From: Spirochaetales bacterium | GTDB taxonomy: Bacteria; Spirochaetota; Spirochaetia; JAGLYY01 | DNA length: 8,818 nt | Direction: 5' to 3' | NCBI GenBank assembly: GCA_023131935.1 | Contig: JAGLYY010000042.1 | Coordinates: 1 to 8,818 of the forward strand | In this document: piece by piece, positions 1 through 5,525 of the stretch | Numbering within the stretch: position 1 is the stretch's first letter | How the letters are laid out: every line of letters starts with the position of its first letter | Notes under the pieces: generated by a model | Told to the model about the DNA's origin: nothing | What the model saw: only the letters and a program-made list of their open reading frames with translations | The model's database searches: none | Translations under genes and position numbers: made by a program

Positions 1-417
1 CACCCCGATGAATCGGAAAAAATCCACGATGAGCTTCTTACCATCGAAAAGGATATGTTTAAAGCCCTGGAGATCCCCTTCAGGGTGGTTGATACCTGTA
101 CGGGCGATCTGGGGAATCCCGCTTACCGAAAATACGATCTCGAAGCCTGGATGCCTGGAAGAGGAGAAAAGGGGGACTGGGGGGAAATAACCAGTACCAG
201 CAACTGTACCGATTATCAGGCACGCCGGCTCCAGGTAAGGTTCCGGGAAGATGGCAAGAACCGTCATGTTCACCTGGTAAACGGTACCGGTATTGCCAAC
301 TCCCGCGCTATTATTGCTATTCTCGAGAACCACCAGAAGGAGGATGGTTCGGTAAGGATCCCGGAAAAACTTGTCCCCTACACCGGTTTCACCGAAATCA
401 AGCCCAAAAAAACATGA
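1..417 (+). CDS. serS: seryl-tRNA synthetase, C-terminal 138 residues (5' end outside window)
   Basis: This is the 3' end of a class II aminoacyl-tRNA synthetase that charges tRNA-Ser with serine in the cytoplasm. The frame is open from base 1 and ends at TGA 415-417. The visible part holds the block DLGNPAYRKYDLEAWMPG (residues 36-53). It is followed by the serine-site segment GEITSTSNCTDYQARR (61-76), a close match to the family EISSCSNCTDFQARR signature. Class II motif 3 follows at NGTGIANSRAIIAILENHQ (94-112), with its invariant arginine at R102. The tail VRIPEKLVPYTGF (118-130) matches the usual SerRS C-terminus. The N-terminal coiled-coil arm and motifs 1 and 2 lie upstream of the window. 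The next gene, pncA, starts 62 bases downstream on the same strand with no terminator between, so read-through is possible. The identity is secure from the motifs. Confidence 0.96.
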   Translation, partial: HPDESEKIHDELLTIEKDMFKALEIPFRVVDTCTGDLGNPAYRKYDLEAWMPGRGEKGDWGEITSTSNCTDYQARRLQVRFREDGKNRHVHLVNGTGIANSRAIIAILENHQKEDGSVRIPEKLVPYTGFTEIKPKKT

Positions 418-421
418 CCGG

Positions 422-451
422 TTTTCCTCCTCTTCCCCTTTCCCCCTTTTC
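422..451 (+). other. 30-base pure pyrimidine tract between serS and pncA
   Basis: Every base from 422 to 451 is C or T, starting five bases after the serS stop codon. The RNA would be C/U-rich and unstructured. It could be a Rho-loading type region or simply a spacer. No intrinsic terminator hairpin and no convincing promoter is visible in the 62-base gap. The pncA ribosome binding site (AGGGG, 469-473) follows the tract. Confidence 0.5.
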
Positions 452-479
452 GAACTATCATTTAGTATAGGGGTGTATT

Positions 480-1097
480 ATGAAAAAAGCATTACTTGTA
501 ATCGACATGCAAGTCGATTTCTGTCCAGGGGGGGCTCTGGCGGTAACCGGGGGTGACAGTATCATCCCGGTAATCAACCAGATAATGCCCAGGTTCGATC
601 TGGTCGTTGCAACACAGGATTGGCACCCCATAGGCCACATATCCTTCGCTTCAACCCATATCGGGGAATCTCCGGGAAGCTCCATACAGACCTCTTACGG
701 CGAGCAGATTCTTTGGCCAGACCATTGCGTCCAGGGTTACCGGGGATCGGCTTTTCATCCTGATCTCGATACAAATCCCTTCTCCATGATACTTCGAAAA
801 GGAACAAGAAAAGATCTCGATTCCTATTCCGCTTTCCTCGAAAACGACAGGACAACCATGACCGGCCTTGAGGGGTACCTGAAAAATCTTCGGATCTCTA
901 CTCTCTACGTCTGCGGTCTGGCCACGGATTACTGTGTTTACTACACCGTGATGGATGCCCTGAAACTTGGTTTTGAGACAAAGGTGATCGAAGACGCCGT
1001 AAAGGAGGTTGGAATACCTGAGGGAAGTCTTCTGAATGCTGTAAATAATATGAAACAGGGGGGGGCAGCCCTCCTCCTGTCAAAGGATCTTGAATGA
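480..1097 (+). CDS. pncA: nicotinamidase
   Basis: This cytoplasmic amidase (isochorismatase-fold family) hydrolyses nicotinamide to nicotinate and ammonia, the first step of NAD salvage. It may also act on pyrazinamide, as family members do. The 205-residue length is normal. The N-terminus LLVIDMQVDFCPGGALAV (6-22) is the family signature and carries the catalytic Asp D9. The TQDWHP block supplies the metal ligands D47 and H49. The WPDHCVQ block supplies H82. Catalytic Lys is K107 in LRKGT. The nucleophile is C152 in ATDYCV, so the Asp-Lys-Cys triad and the metal site are intact. The ATG at 480 is chosen because AGGGG (469-473) is well placed and the family N-terminus begins there. The stop codon overlaps the pncB start in an ATGA, which implies translational coupling to the next step of the same pathway. 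Confidence 0.96.
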   Translation: MKKALLVIDMQVDFCPGGALAVTGGDSIIPVINQIMPRFDLVVATQDWHPIGHISFASTHIGESPGSSIQTSYGEQILWPDHCVQGYRGSAFHPDLDTNPFSMILRKGTRKDLDSYSAFLENDRTTMTGLEGYLKNLRISTLYVCGLATDYCVYYTVMDALKLGFETKVIEDAVKEVGIPEGSLLNAVNNMKQGGAALLLSKDLE

Positions 1098-2530
1098 CCC
1101 CGCTGCTCACCGATTTTTATGAGCTTACCATGATTCAAGGATACTATCTGGAAAATCGGAACCCTTATGTGGTGTTTGATATGTTCTTCCGGAAACAGCC
1201 CTTCGGTGGAGGTTTTTCGATTTTTACCGGTTTGGAGGAGTTAATCAATATTCTTGAAACCCTGACTTTTCAACCGGGAGATCTTGAGTTCCTCAAGGAG
1301 CAGGGGATATTCCGCGATTCCTTCCTCGAATATCTTAAGGATTTTCGTTTTACCGGTGATCTCTACGCTATGGAGGAGGGGACCGTTATCTTTCCCGGGG
1401 AACCCCTTATCCGGGTACACGCCCCCCTTATTCAAGCCCAGCTGGTAGAGAGTCTTCTTTTAAACAGGATCAACTTCCAGACTCTCATCGCGACAAAAAC
1501 AGCAAGGGTGACTCTCGCCGCTGATGGCAGAGGTGTTCTTGAATTTGGTCTGAGGCGGGCACAGGGTTCCGATGGCGCCCTTTCAGCTTCCCGGGCAGCC
1601 TTTATCGGCGGAGTCGCCGCCACATCCAATACCCTCGCGGGGAAACACTTCGGCATCCCCGTAAGCGGTACAATGGCCCATTCCTGGGTTATGGCCTTTG
1701 ACAGTGAGCTGGAATCATTCAGGCGATACGCAAAAATCTATCCCGAGAAGTGTGTTCTATTAATCGATACCTACGATACCTTAAACAGCGGGGTAGAAAA
1801 CGCTATCATCGTCGGAAAGGAACTTAAGGAAAAGGGGCATCGCCTTGGAATACGCCTTGACAGCGGAGATCTCGAGTATCTCTCCAAGGAAGTACGCAAA
1901 CAGCTTGACGAAAATGGGTTAGAGGATGCTTTTATCGCGGTCTCCAACGACTTGAATGAAAATATTATCGCTCAACTCATCAGGTCAGGATCTCCCATCG
2001 ACCTCTGGGGGGTCGGCACTCAACTGATAACAGGAGCGGGGGACGCTGCCTTTTCCGGGGTATATAAAATGAGTGCCCGAGAGGAGAAAGGGGAATTTAT
2101 CCCCACGATGAAACTATCCGATAACCCGGAAAAGATGAGCAATCCCGGGATTAAACAGGTATACCGGTTCTACGATAAAACAGGACATCCCTGCGGCGAC
2201 CTTATCACCCTGGAAGAGGAGAATATTAACCCTGATCAAACGATAACCTTCTACCATCCGATGTATGAATATACTCACATTACGGTTTCTCATTGCAGCC
2301 GGGTTGAACCACTCCTCGAAAAGGTTATGCAAAAGGGGAAAAGGGTATCTCCCTCCCCCTCCCTGGATGAGTTACAACAAAGAACACGGGAGAACCTGTC
2401 CCATATACCCGAAAGATATACCCGGTTGATAAATCCCCATATCTACAAGGTCTCCCTCTCGGAGACACTGAAAACCCTAAAATTCAGGATGATCGATGAC
2501 TTTACCAGCCAGCACACCGAAACCTATTGA
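1094..2530 (+). CDS. pncB: nicotinate phosphoribosyltransferase
   Basis: This enzyme joins nicotinate to PRPP, with ATP hydrolysis, to give nicotinate mononucleotide, the Preiss-Handler step after PncA. At 478 residues it fits the longer bacterial NAPRTase type (the PncB2-like group). The start LLTDFYELTMIQGYY (4-18) is the conserved opening. Further family blocks are LEFGLRRAQG (149-158), GTMAHSWV (192-199) with the histidine H196 that is phosphorylated in studied relatives, the phosphoribosyl-binding RLDSGDL (254-260), SNDLNE (284-289), and a GVGTQLITG loop near 307-315. The start ATG overlaps the pncA stop by four bases, with AAGGAT (1083-1088) as a ribosome binding site inside pncA. The 3' end overlaps the neuB-like gene by 35 bases in another frame. 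All key blocks are intact, so the call is firm. Confidence 0.96.
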   Translation: MTPLLTDFYELTMIQGYYLENRNPYVVFDMFFRKQPFGGGFSIFTGLEELINILETLTFQPGDLEFLKEQGIFRDSFLEYLKDFRFTGDLYAMEEGTVIFPGEPLIRVHAPLIQAQLVESLLLNRINFQTLIATKTARVTLAADGRGVLEFGLRRAQGSDGALSASRAAFIGGVAATSNTLAGKHFGIPVSGTMAHSWVMAFDSELESFRRYAKIYPEKCVLLIDTYDTLNSGVENAIIVGKELKEKGHRLGIRLDSGDLEYLSKEVRKQLDENGLEDAFIAVSNDLNENIIAQLIRSGSPIDLWGVGTQLITGAGDAAFSGVYKMSAREEKGEFIPTMKLSDNPEKMSNPGIKQVYRFYDKTGHPCGDLITLEEENINPDQTITFYHPMYEYTHITVSHCSRVEPLLEKVMQKGKRVSPSPSLDELQQRTRENLSHIPERYTRLINPHIYKVSLSETLKTLKFRMIDDFTSQHTETY

Positions 2531-3632
2531 ACCTGACATCACCATTGGATCCAAAAGGATTTCACGAAGCGATCCTGCCTTCATCGTCGCGGAAATCGGG
2601 ACAGCCCACGGAGGAGATGAAGAAAAAGCAAAAGAATTGATAGATGCCGCGGCGGAGGGGTGGGCTGATTGTGCTAAGTTTCAATTGGTCTTTGCGGACG
2701 AGATTATCCATCCGGAAACAGGCAAAGTCGATCTTCCCGGAGGAAGCATAGATCTTTACAAGTCCTTTAAAGCATTGGAGCGGAGTGAACAGTTTTACCG
2801 GAACCTCAAGGAATATACCGAATCGAAGGGCCTTTTCTTCCTTTGCACACCCTTTGGCCGCAGGAGCGCGGCAATTCTTCAAAACCTAAAAGTGGAAGCG
2901 GTAAAGATCGCCTCTCCGGAGTTGAATCATTATCCCCTCCTCGAACAGGTTAACCGCTGGGCTGTACCGATAATTCTTTCCTCCGGGGTCTCTACCCTAT
3001 CGGACATCGAAGCGACCTTAAGCTATTTGACAAGTCCGGCACTGCTTCTCCACTGTGTCACCAGCTACCCCGCCCCTCCGGAGGAGTATAACCTTAATAT
3101 CATTCCCCTCCTGTCCCGGCTTTTCGGTATTCCCACCGGAGTATCGGACCATTCAAGGGACCCCATATTAGTTCCCTCGCTGGCCGCCGCTCTGGGGGCA
3201 GGGATCATCGAAAAACATATTACCCTCGATAACTCAGGGACAGGCCTGGATGACAAGGTGGCATTAAATCCCCGGAAGTTTAAAACCATGGTCCAGGGGA
3301 TTCGCGGTGCTGAAGCAGATGGCTTTGAGGAGACAGTTCGGAAGCTCATCGCCCGGTATTCCACCGATCTGGTGGAAGCAGTTCTTGGGACCGGCAGGAA
3401 AGATCTCTCTGAATCTGAAAAACAGAATTACAGGACAACCAACAGAAGTATTCACGCGCTTACCGATCTGCCCGCGGGAACCATCCTTACCGATCAGAAT
3501 GTTGCCCTGCTCCGTTCCGAAAAGAACCTTCCCCCTGGACTATTCCCGAAATACCTTCCCCTTATACTGGGAAAAGCTTTAAAGAGACCGGTGTTTTCCG
3601 GCAAGGGAATTGTGTGGGAAGATATCCTGTGA
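2496..3632 (+). CDS. NeuB/SpsE-family nonulosonic acid synthase-like protein with C-terminal SAF domain
   Basis: Family members condense phosphoenolpyruvate with a C6 amino sugar (ManNAc or a diacetamido-trideoxyhexose) to make sialic, legionaminic or pseudaminic acids. The 378-residue protein has the TIM-barrel domain (about 28-275) and an antifreeze-like SAF domain (about 312-378). Visible equivalents of the meningococcal NeuB active site are E33 in VAEIG, K61 in KFQ, K137 and S140 in VKIAS, Y191 in SYPAPPEEYNL, and the metal histidines H219 (GVSDHS) and H241 (IEKHIT), plus D252. The usual NHNG after the first strand is AHGG here, and the barrel is moderately divergent, so the exact substrate cannot be named. 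The ATG at 2496 has AGGAT (2486-2490) upstream and sits 35 bases inside pncB, suggesting coupled expression. No sugar epimerase, cytidylyltransferase or glycosyltransferase is next to it. The family call is firm. The function is open. Confidence 0.82.
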   Translation: MTLPASTPKPIEPDITIGSKRISRSDPAFIVAEIGTAHGGDEEKAKELIDAAAEGWADCAKFQLVFADEIIHPETGKVDLPGGSIDLYKSFKALERSEQFYRNLKEYTESKGLFFLCTPFGRRSAAILQNLKVEAVKIASPELNHYPLLEQVNRWAVPIILSSGVSTLSDIEATLSYLTSPALLLHCVTSYPAPPEEYNLNIIPLLSRLFGIPTGVSDHSRDPILVPSLAAALGAGIIEKHITLDNSGTGLDDKVALNPRKFKTMVQGIRGAEADGFEETVRKLIARYSTDLVEAVLGTGRKDLSESEKQNYRTTNRSIHALTDLPAGTILTDQNVALLRSEKNLPPGLFPKYLPLILGKALKRPVFSGKGIVWEDIL

Positions 3633-3633
3633 C

Positions 3634-4476
3634 TTATTTATTCTTTTTCGCGAGGACCCGGATTGTCTCAAGACCGACTTCGATAGAATTTTTAATAGCA
3701 CGGGCGGTTTTCTCCGCGTCCGCGAAGGGGGAATCGTCCCCAATCACCCCCAGGACAGCTCCTGTAAGTACTTCATCAGCAGGTCCGGCCTGAGCAGGAC
3801 CTGCTTCATTCTTCAGCTCCTGTGTCATAATGGCGCCAAGGGTAAAAAGGAGGGAACACTCCATTTCCGAGGCCAGAACTCCCGCCCCCTTAAGGACCTT
3901 GACATACTGCCTGTGCTCTTCCGCCAGAGGACCGGCTTTGAATTCCCTGGCATAGAGTGAATCTTTTGTGTGGACAGTGCCGTAAAATACATTATCAATC
4001 TGAAGATTAATAGCGGCCTCGAGAGATGCTTCTACCATCTCCAGAGAGGCGACAGCAGGAAAACCAGGGGGTACGTAGTTCAAGGTCGTTCCTTCATCCC
4101 TGACCGCCGCGGTGGGTATTACCACGGCCCCCGCGCGGATGTAGGATGGTTGAAGGGACCCGGAGGTACCCACCCGGATAAAACGACGTCCACCTAACCG
4201 GAACAGCTCATTGACAATTATATCAACACTCGGGGCGCCCATTCCGGTAGCGACAACAGCCACATCGATTGGCCCGTTATCGGAATCAAGTTCCCCGATA
4301 TACACATTATGGCACCGTGGGTGTTCTATCACCTTTGTATTGGTAAAGTATTTTGCTATCTCAGCGGCCCGGCCATCTGATCCGGGCAGGAGAATGTATC
4401 GTCCAACTCCATTATTCCCACAGAGATCTTCCGCGGTTATGTTCATGTGGTGGGGTTTGAAGGTTTGATCAATCAT
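3634..4476 (-). CDS. nucleoside phosphorylase, uridine/purine phosphorylase superfamily
   Basis: NP-I family enzymes split nucleosides with phosphate to a free base and ribose-1-phosphate. From ATG 4476 the protein has 280 residues. Motifs are the phosphate loop LLPGSDGR (29-36), TGMGAPS (77-83), FIRVGTSGS (99-107) with the phosphate arginine R101, DEGT (127-130), KDSLY (171-175), the ribose-binding EME (204-206) and GDDS (246-249). The overall sequence, for example the GxxPS block and the FPAVA segment, resembles E. coli Udp. However, the uracil-recognising Gln and Arg of the Udp GQER segment appear as Glu and Lys here (ARE-F-K, 177-180). An Asp falls where purine phosphorylase has its catalytic Asp204. 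Specificity is therefore left open. An Ala/Gly/Pro-rich insert lies near 225-233. The frame is open upstream to 4620, but the start at 4476 is preferred because it overlaps the end of the 81-residue gene by 8 bases and family homology begins near residue 14. No Shine-Dalgarno sequence is visible, which fits coupling. Confidence 0.85.
   Translation of the reverse strand: MIDQTFKPHHMNITAEDLCGNNGVGRYILLPGSDGRAAEIAKYFTNTKVIEHPRCHNVYIGELDSDNGPIDVAVVATGMGAPSVDIIVNELFRLGGRRFIRVGTSGSLQPSYIRAGAVVIPTAAVRDEGTTLNYVPPGFPAVASLEMVEASLEAAINLQIDNVFYGTVHTKDSLYAREFKAGPLAEEHRQYVKVLKGAGVLASEMECSLLFTLGAIMTQELKNEAGPAQAGPADEVLTGAVLGVIGDDSPFADAEKTARAIKNSIEVGLETIRVLAKKNK
3778..3805. repeat. 9-bp perfect inverted repeat / 15-bp imperfect tandem repeat inside the phosphorylase gene
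   Basis: The arms AGCAGGTCC (3778-3786) and GGACCTGCT (3797-3805) are perfect inverted repeats around a 10-base loop. On the minus strand the same bases read as two imperfect 15-base copies encoding AGPAQ and AGPAD. The structure lies about 146 bases beyond the neuB-like stop codon on the plus strand. No T-run follows on either strand, so it is not a standard intrinsic terminator. Confidence 0.6.
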
Positions 4477-4714
4477 CGTATACAAAACGCATAAAAGAGG
4501 TCGAAAGGGAATGAATGTACCCGTCATCATCTGCGACAAGTATATATCCCTCCTTATCCGCTCCAAGGAAGGGATACCACTCTCGGCTAGCAAAATACTG
4601 ACGGATGGTTTTCGCCTCAAACCAGGAATCTGTATCTTTCGCCTTTTCCGAATCGCAGGTTTCTTCTACCAGTTTCTTATCTACTCGCAGCTTCATCATA
4701 AAAGAGTTAGACAT
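4469..4714 (-). CDS. small protein of unknown function, 81 residues, coupled to the phosphorylase
   Basis: I do not recognise this protein. Support for a real gene comes from a strong ribosome binding site (AGGAGG, 4719-4724, four bases before the ATG), a promoter-like -10 box upstream, and an end that overlaps the phosphorylase start by 8 bases in the other frame. The sequence is soluble-looking, with no signal peptide or membrane helix. A charged N-terminal half (MKLRVDKKLVEETCDSEKAK, 7-26) is followed by an aromatic middle (WFEAKTIRQYF, 32-42, and REWYPF, 44-49). The acidic part is GADKEGYILVADDDGYIH (51-68). The alternating hydrophobic pattern YILVADDDGYIHSLS suggests a beta hairpin. There is one cysteine and no CxxC motif. 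Context makes it a candidate partner or regulator of the phosphorylase, but nothing in the sequence proves that. Confidence 0.75.
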   Translation of the reverse strand: MSNSFMMKLRVDKKLVEETCDSEKAKDTDSWFEAKTIRQYFASREWYPFLGADKEGYILVADDDGYIHSLSTSFMRFVYDD

Positions 4715-4718
4715 TTCC

Positions 4719-4724
4719 CCTCCT
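4719..4724 (-). promoter_or_regulatory. ribosome binding site of the 81-residue gene
   Basis: On the minus strand AGGAGG followed by GGAA precedes the ATG at 4714. It is one of the strongest Shine-Dalgarno sequences in the window, and it fixes the start of an otherwise unrecognised gene. Confidence 0.8.
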
Positions 4725-4766
4725 GTGTTGTCCTTTATGCTCCAGTATATCTCAATTAACCTTTTT

Positions 4767-4795
4767 ATTATATACCATGGCTTAAAAAAGAATAA
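4767..4795 (-). promoter_or_regulatory. putative sigma-70 promoter for the small gene and phosphorylase
   Basis: The minus strand carries a perfect TATAAT (4767-4772). A weak -35 candidate TTATTC (4790-4795) lies 17 bases upstream. The surrounding DNA is AT-rich compared with the genes. A transcript starting near 4760 would have a leader of about 45 bases before the ATG at 4714. The -10 is convincing and the -35 is poor. Confidence 0.5.
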
Positions 4796-4874
4796 TTCAT
4801 CTGGTTAGGCCAGATAAAACACTATGCGCGAAAGTTGATCGAAAGCTTAATCCGGCTGTTGTTTTTCATTTAAC

Positions 4875-4900
4875 AAAAAACCCGCCAAAACCGGCGGGTT
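4875..4900 (-). terminator. intrinsic terminator of the tRNA-Val unit
   Basis: Read on the minus strand, the 8-bp perfect stem AACCCGCC / GGCGGGTT with a 6-base loop is followed directly by a run of T (positions 4880 down to 4875, overlapping the last stem pairs). It begins 28 bases after the tRNA 3' end and lies well upstream of the promoter of the next minus-strand gene, so it separates the two units. Confidence 0.9.
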
Positions 4901-4928
4901 CCGCGGTTTCCCTTACGGGAGTTGTCTT

Positions 4929-5002
4929 TGGGCGACAATGGACTCGAACCATCGACCCCTTGCGTGTCGAGCAAGTGCTCTAACCAACTGAGCTAGCCGC
5001 CC
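4929..5002 (-). tRNA. tRNA-Val (anticodon GAC)
   Basis: The minus strand folds as a complete 74-base cloverleaf. The acceptor stem is GGGCGGC with GTCGCCC (one G-T pair), the D stem GCTC/GAGC has a 9-base loop, the anticodon stem is CTTGC/GCAAG, the variable loop has 5 bases (GGGTC), and the T arm is GATGG/CCATT with loop TTCGAGT. The 7-base anticodon loop is TCGACAC, giving anticodon GAC, which reads valine codons GTC and GTT. Discriminator A73 and A35 agree with known valine identity. The 3' CCA is not encoded and must be added by nucleotidyltransferase. Position 33 is C, where nearly all tRNAs have U. The short variable loop argues against reading the loop as a serine anticodon CGA. Confidence 0.93.
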
Positions 5003-5014
5003 GTGTCGCGTATC

Positions 5015-5042
5015 ATCATAGCTGAATTGCCTTCCTTGTCAA
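5015..5042 (-). promoter_or_regulatory. strong sigma-70 promoter of tRNA-Val
   Basis: On the minus strand a consensus -35 TTGACA (5037-5042) and a near-consensus -10 TATGAT (5015-5020) are separated by 16 bases. The -10 ends 12 bases before the mature tRNA 5' end, so transcription would begin a few bases upstream of the tRNA. This makes the tRNA independent of the chemotaxis operon that ends 35 bases upstream of the -35 box. Confidence 0.85.
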
Positions 5043-5076
5043 GCGCTATGGGGCGGATCTTAGTTTGCTGACAGCC

Positions 5077-5511
5077 TTATTTCAAGCTCATGAGCACCCG
5101 CTCGAGAACCTTACTCCGGTCCAGGGGCTTTACAATGTAATTCTTGGCTCCCAGGAGGAGTGATTTCTTTACCAGGTCCTGCTTCCCAAGTGCGCTGATC
5201 ATTATAATTTTTGCATCTTTATCAAACTCAATGATCTTTTCCAAGGCAGTTACACCATCCATCCTCGGCATGGTGATATCCATGGTAACAAGGTCAACAT
5301 TCGGATACAATTCTTTATATTTCTCAAGGCCCTCAACGCCGTCTTTCGCCGTTCCTATAACATCAAATCCCTCGGAGGTAAGAATTTGACTGATCTGTTT
5401 TGTAACAAACATGGAGTCATCGACAACCAACACCCGGTAAGCAACTCCATCATCTTTCATCCCCTCAGCCTTCCGTTCGTTGATGTTAGGGAAATCCATT
5501 TTTGTTTTCAT
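5077..5511 (-). CDS. cheY: chemotaxis response regulator CheY
   Basis: This single receiver-domain protein is phosphorylated by CheA and, as CheY-P, acts on the flagellar motor switch in the cytoplasm. The core runs from about residue 26 to 144. The acid pocket is D31/D32 in VLVVDDS, the phosphoacceptor is D78 in VTMDITMPRMDG, the conserved hydroxyl is S106 in IMISALG, and the lysine is K128 in YIVKPLD. There is no output domain. An extension of about 24 residues precedes the receiver core. As I recall, spirochaete CheY3-type proteins are similarly long. The start at 5511 is supported by the AGGAGG eight bases upstream. A second ATG at 5460 (residue 18), with GGAAGG upstream, would give a canonical-length protein and cannot be excluded. 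It is the last gene of the che operon, 12 bases after cheX, and no terminator hairpin follows it. Confidence 0.95.
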   Translation of the reverse strand: MKTKMDFPNINERKAEGMKDDGVAYRVLVVDDSMFVTKQISQILTSEGFDVIGTAKDGVEGLEKYKELYPNVDLVTMDITMPRMDGVTALEKIIEFDKDAKIIMISALGKQDLVKKSLLLGAKNYIVKPLDRSKVLERVLMSLK

Positions 5512-5519
5512 ACCGAAAG

Positions 5520-5525
5520 CCTCCT
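5520..5525 (-). promoter_or_regulatory. cheY ribosome binding site overlapping the cheX stop codon
   Basis: The minus strand reads TAGGAGG, where TAG is the cheX stop codon (5524-5526) and AGGAGG is the cheY Shine-Dalgarno sequence, eight bases before the cheY ATG. Ribosomes ending cheX stop on the cheY initiation site, which fits coupled production of phosphatase and substrate. Confidence 0.8.

Noticed and set aside
461..475. Possible -10 box (TAGTAT) upstream of pncA
   Set aside because: It overlaps the ribosome binding site region and no -35 sequence is present in the pyrimidine tract above it.
3237..3260. Apparent loss of a conserved His in the GPDH-type motif of the neuB-like protein
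   Set aside because: The Asp of the motif is retained, and as I recall meningococcal NeuB also lacks His at that position (GPDI), so this is not evidence of inactivation.
3610..3960. 116-residue plus-strand open frame after the neuB-like gene
   Set aside because: It lies opposite the conserved C-terminal half of the phosphorylase and has no recognisable domain.
4477..4620. A 48-residue N-terminal extension of the phosphorylase starting at 4620
   Set aside because: It overlaps the better-supported 81-residue gene in another frame, has no homology-like content, and family similarity begins after residue 49 of the long version.
4801..4814. Small hairpin with 4-5 bp arms around a TTAGG loop
   Set aside because: The stem is too short, no T-run follows, and it could arise by chance in AT-rich intergenic DNA.
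4929..5002. Reading the tRNA as serine (anticodon CGA)
   Set aside because: That needs a shifted anticodon loop, and the tRNA lacks the long variable arm of serine tRNAs.
5043..5076. Possible terminator after cheY
   Set aside because: Only a 9-base palindrome (GCTGACAGC) is present, with no extended stem and no T-run on the minus strand.
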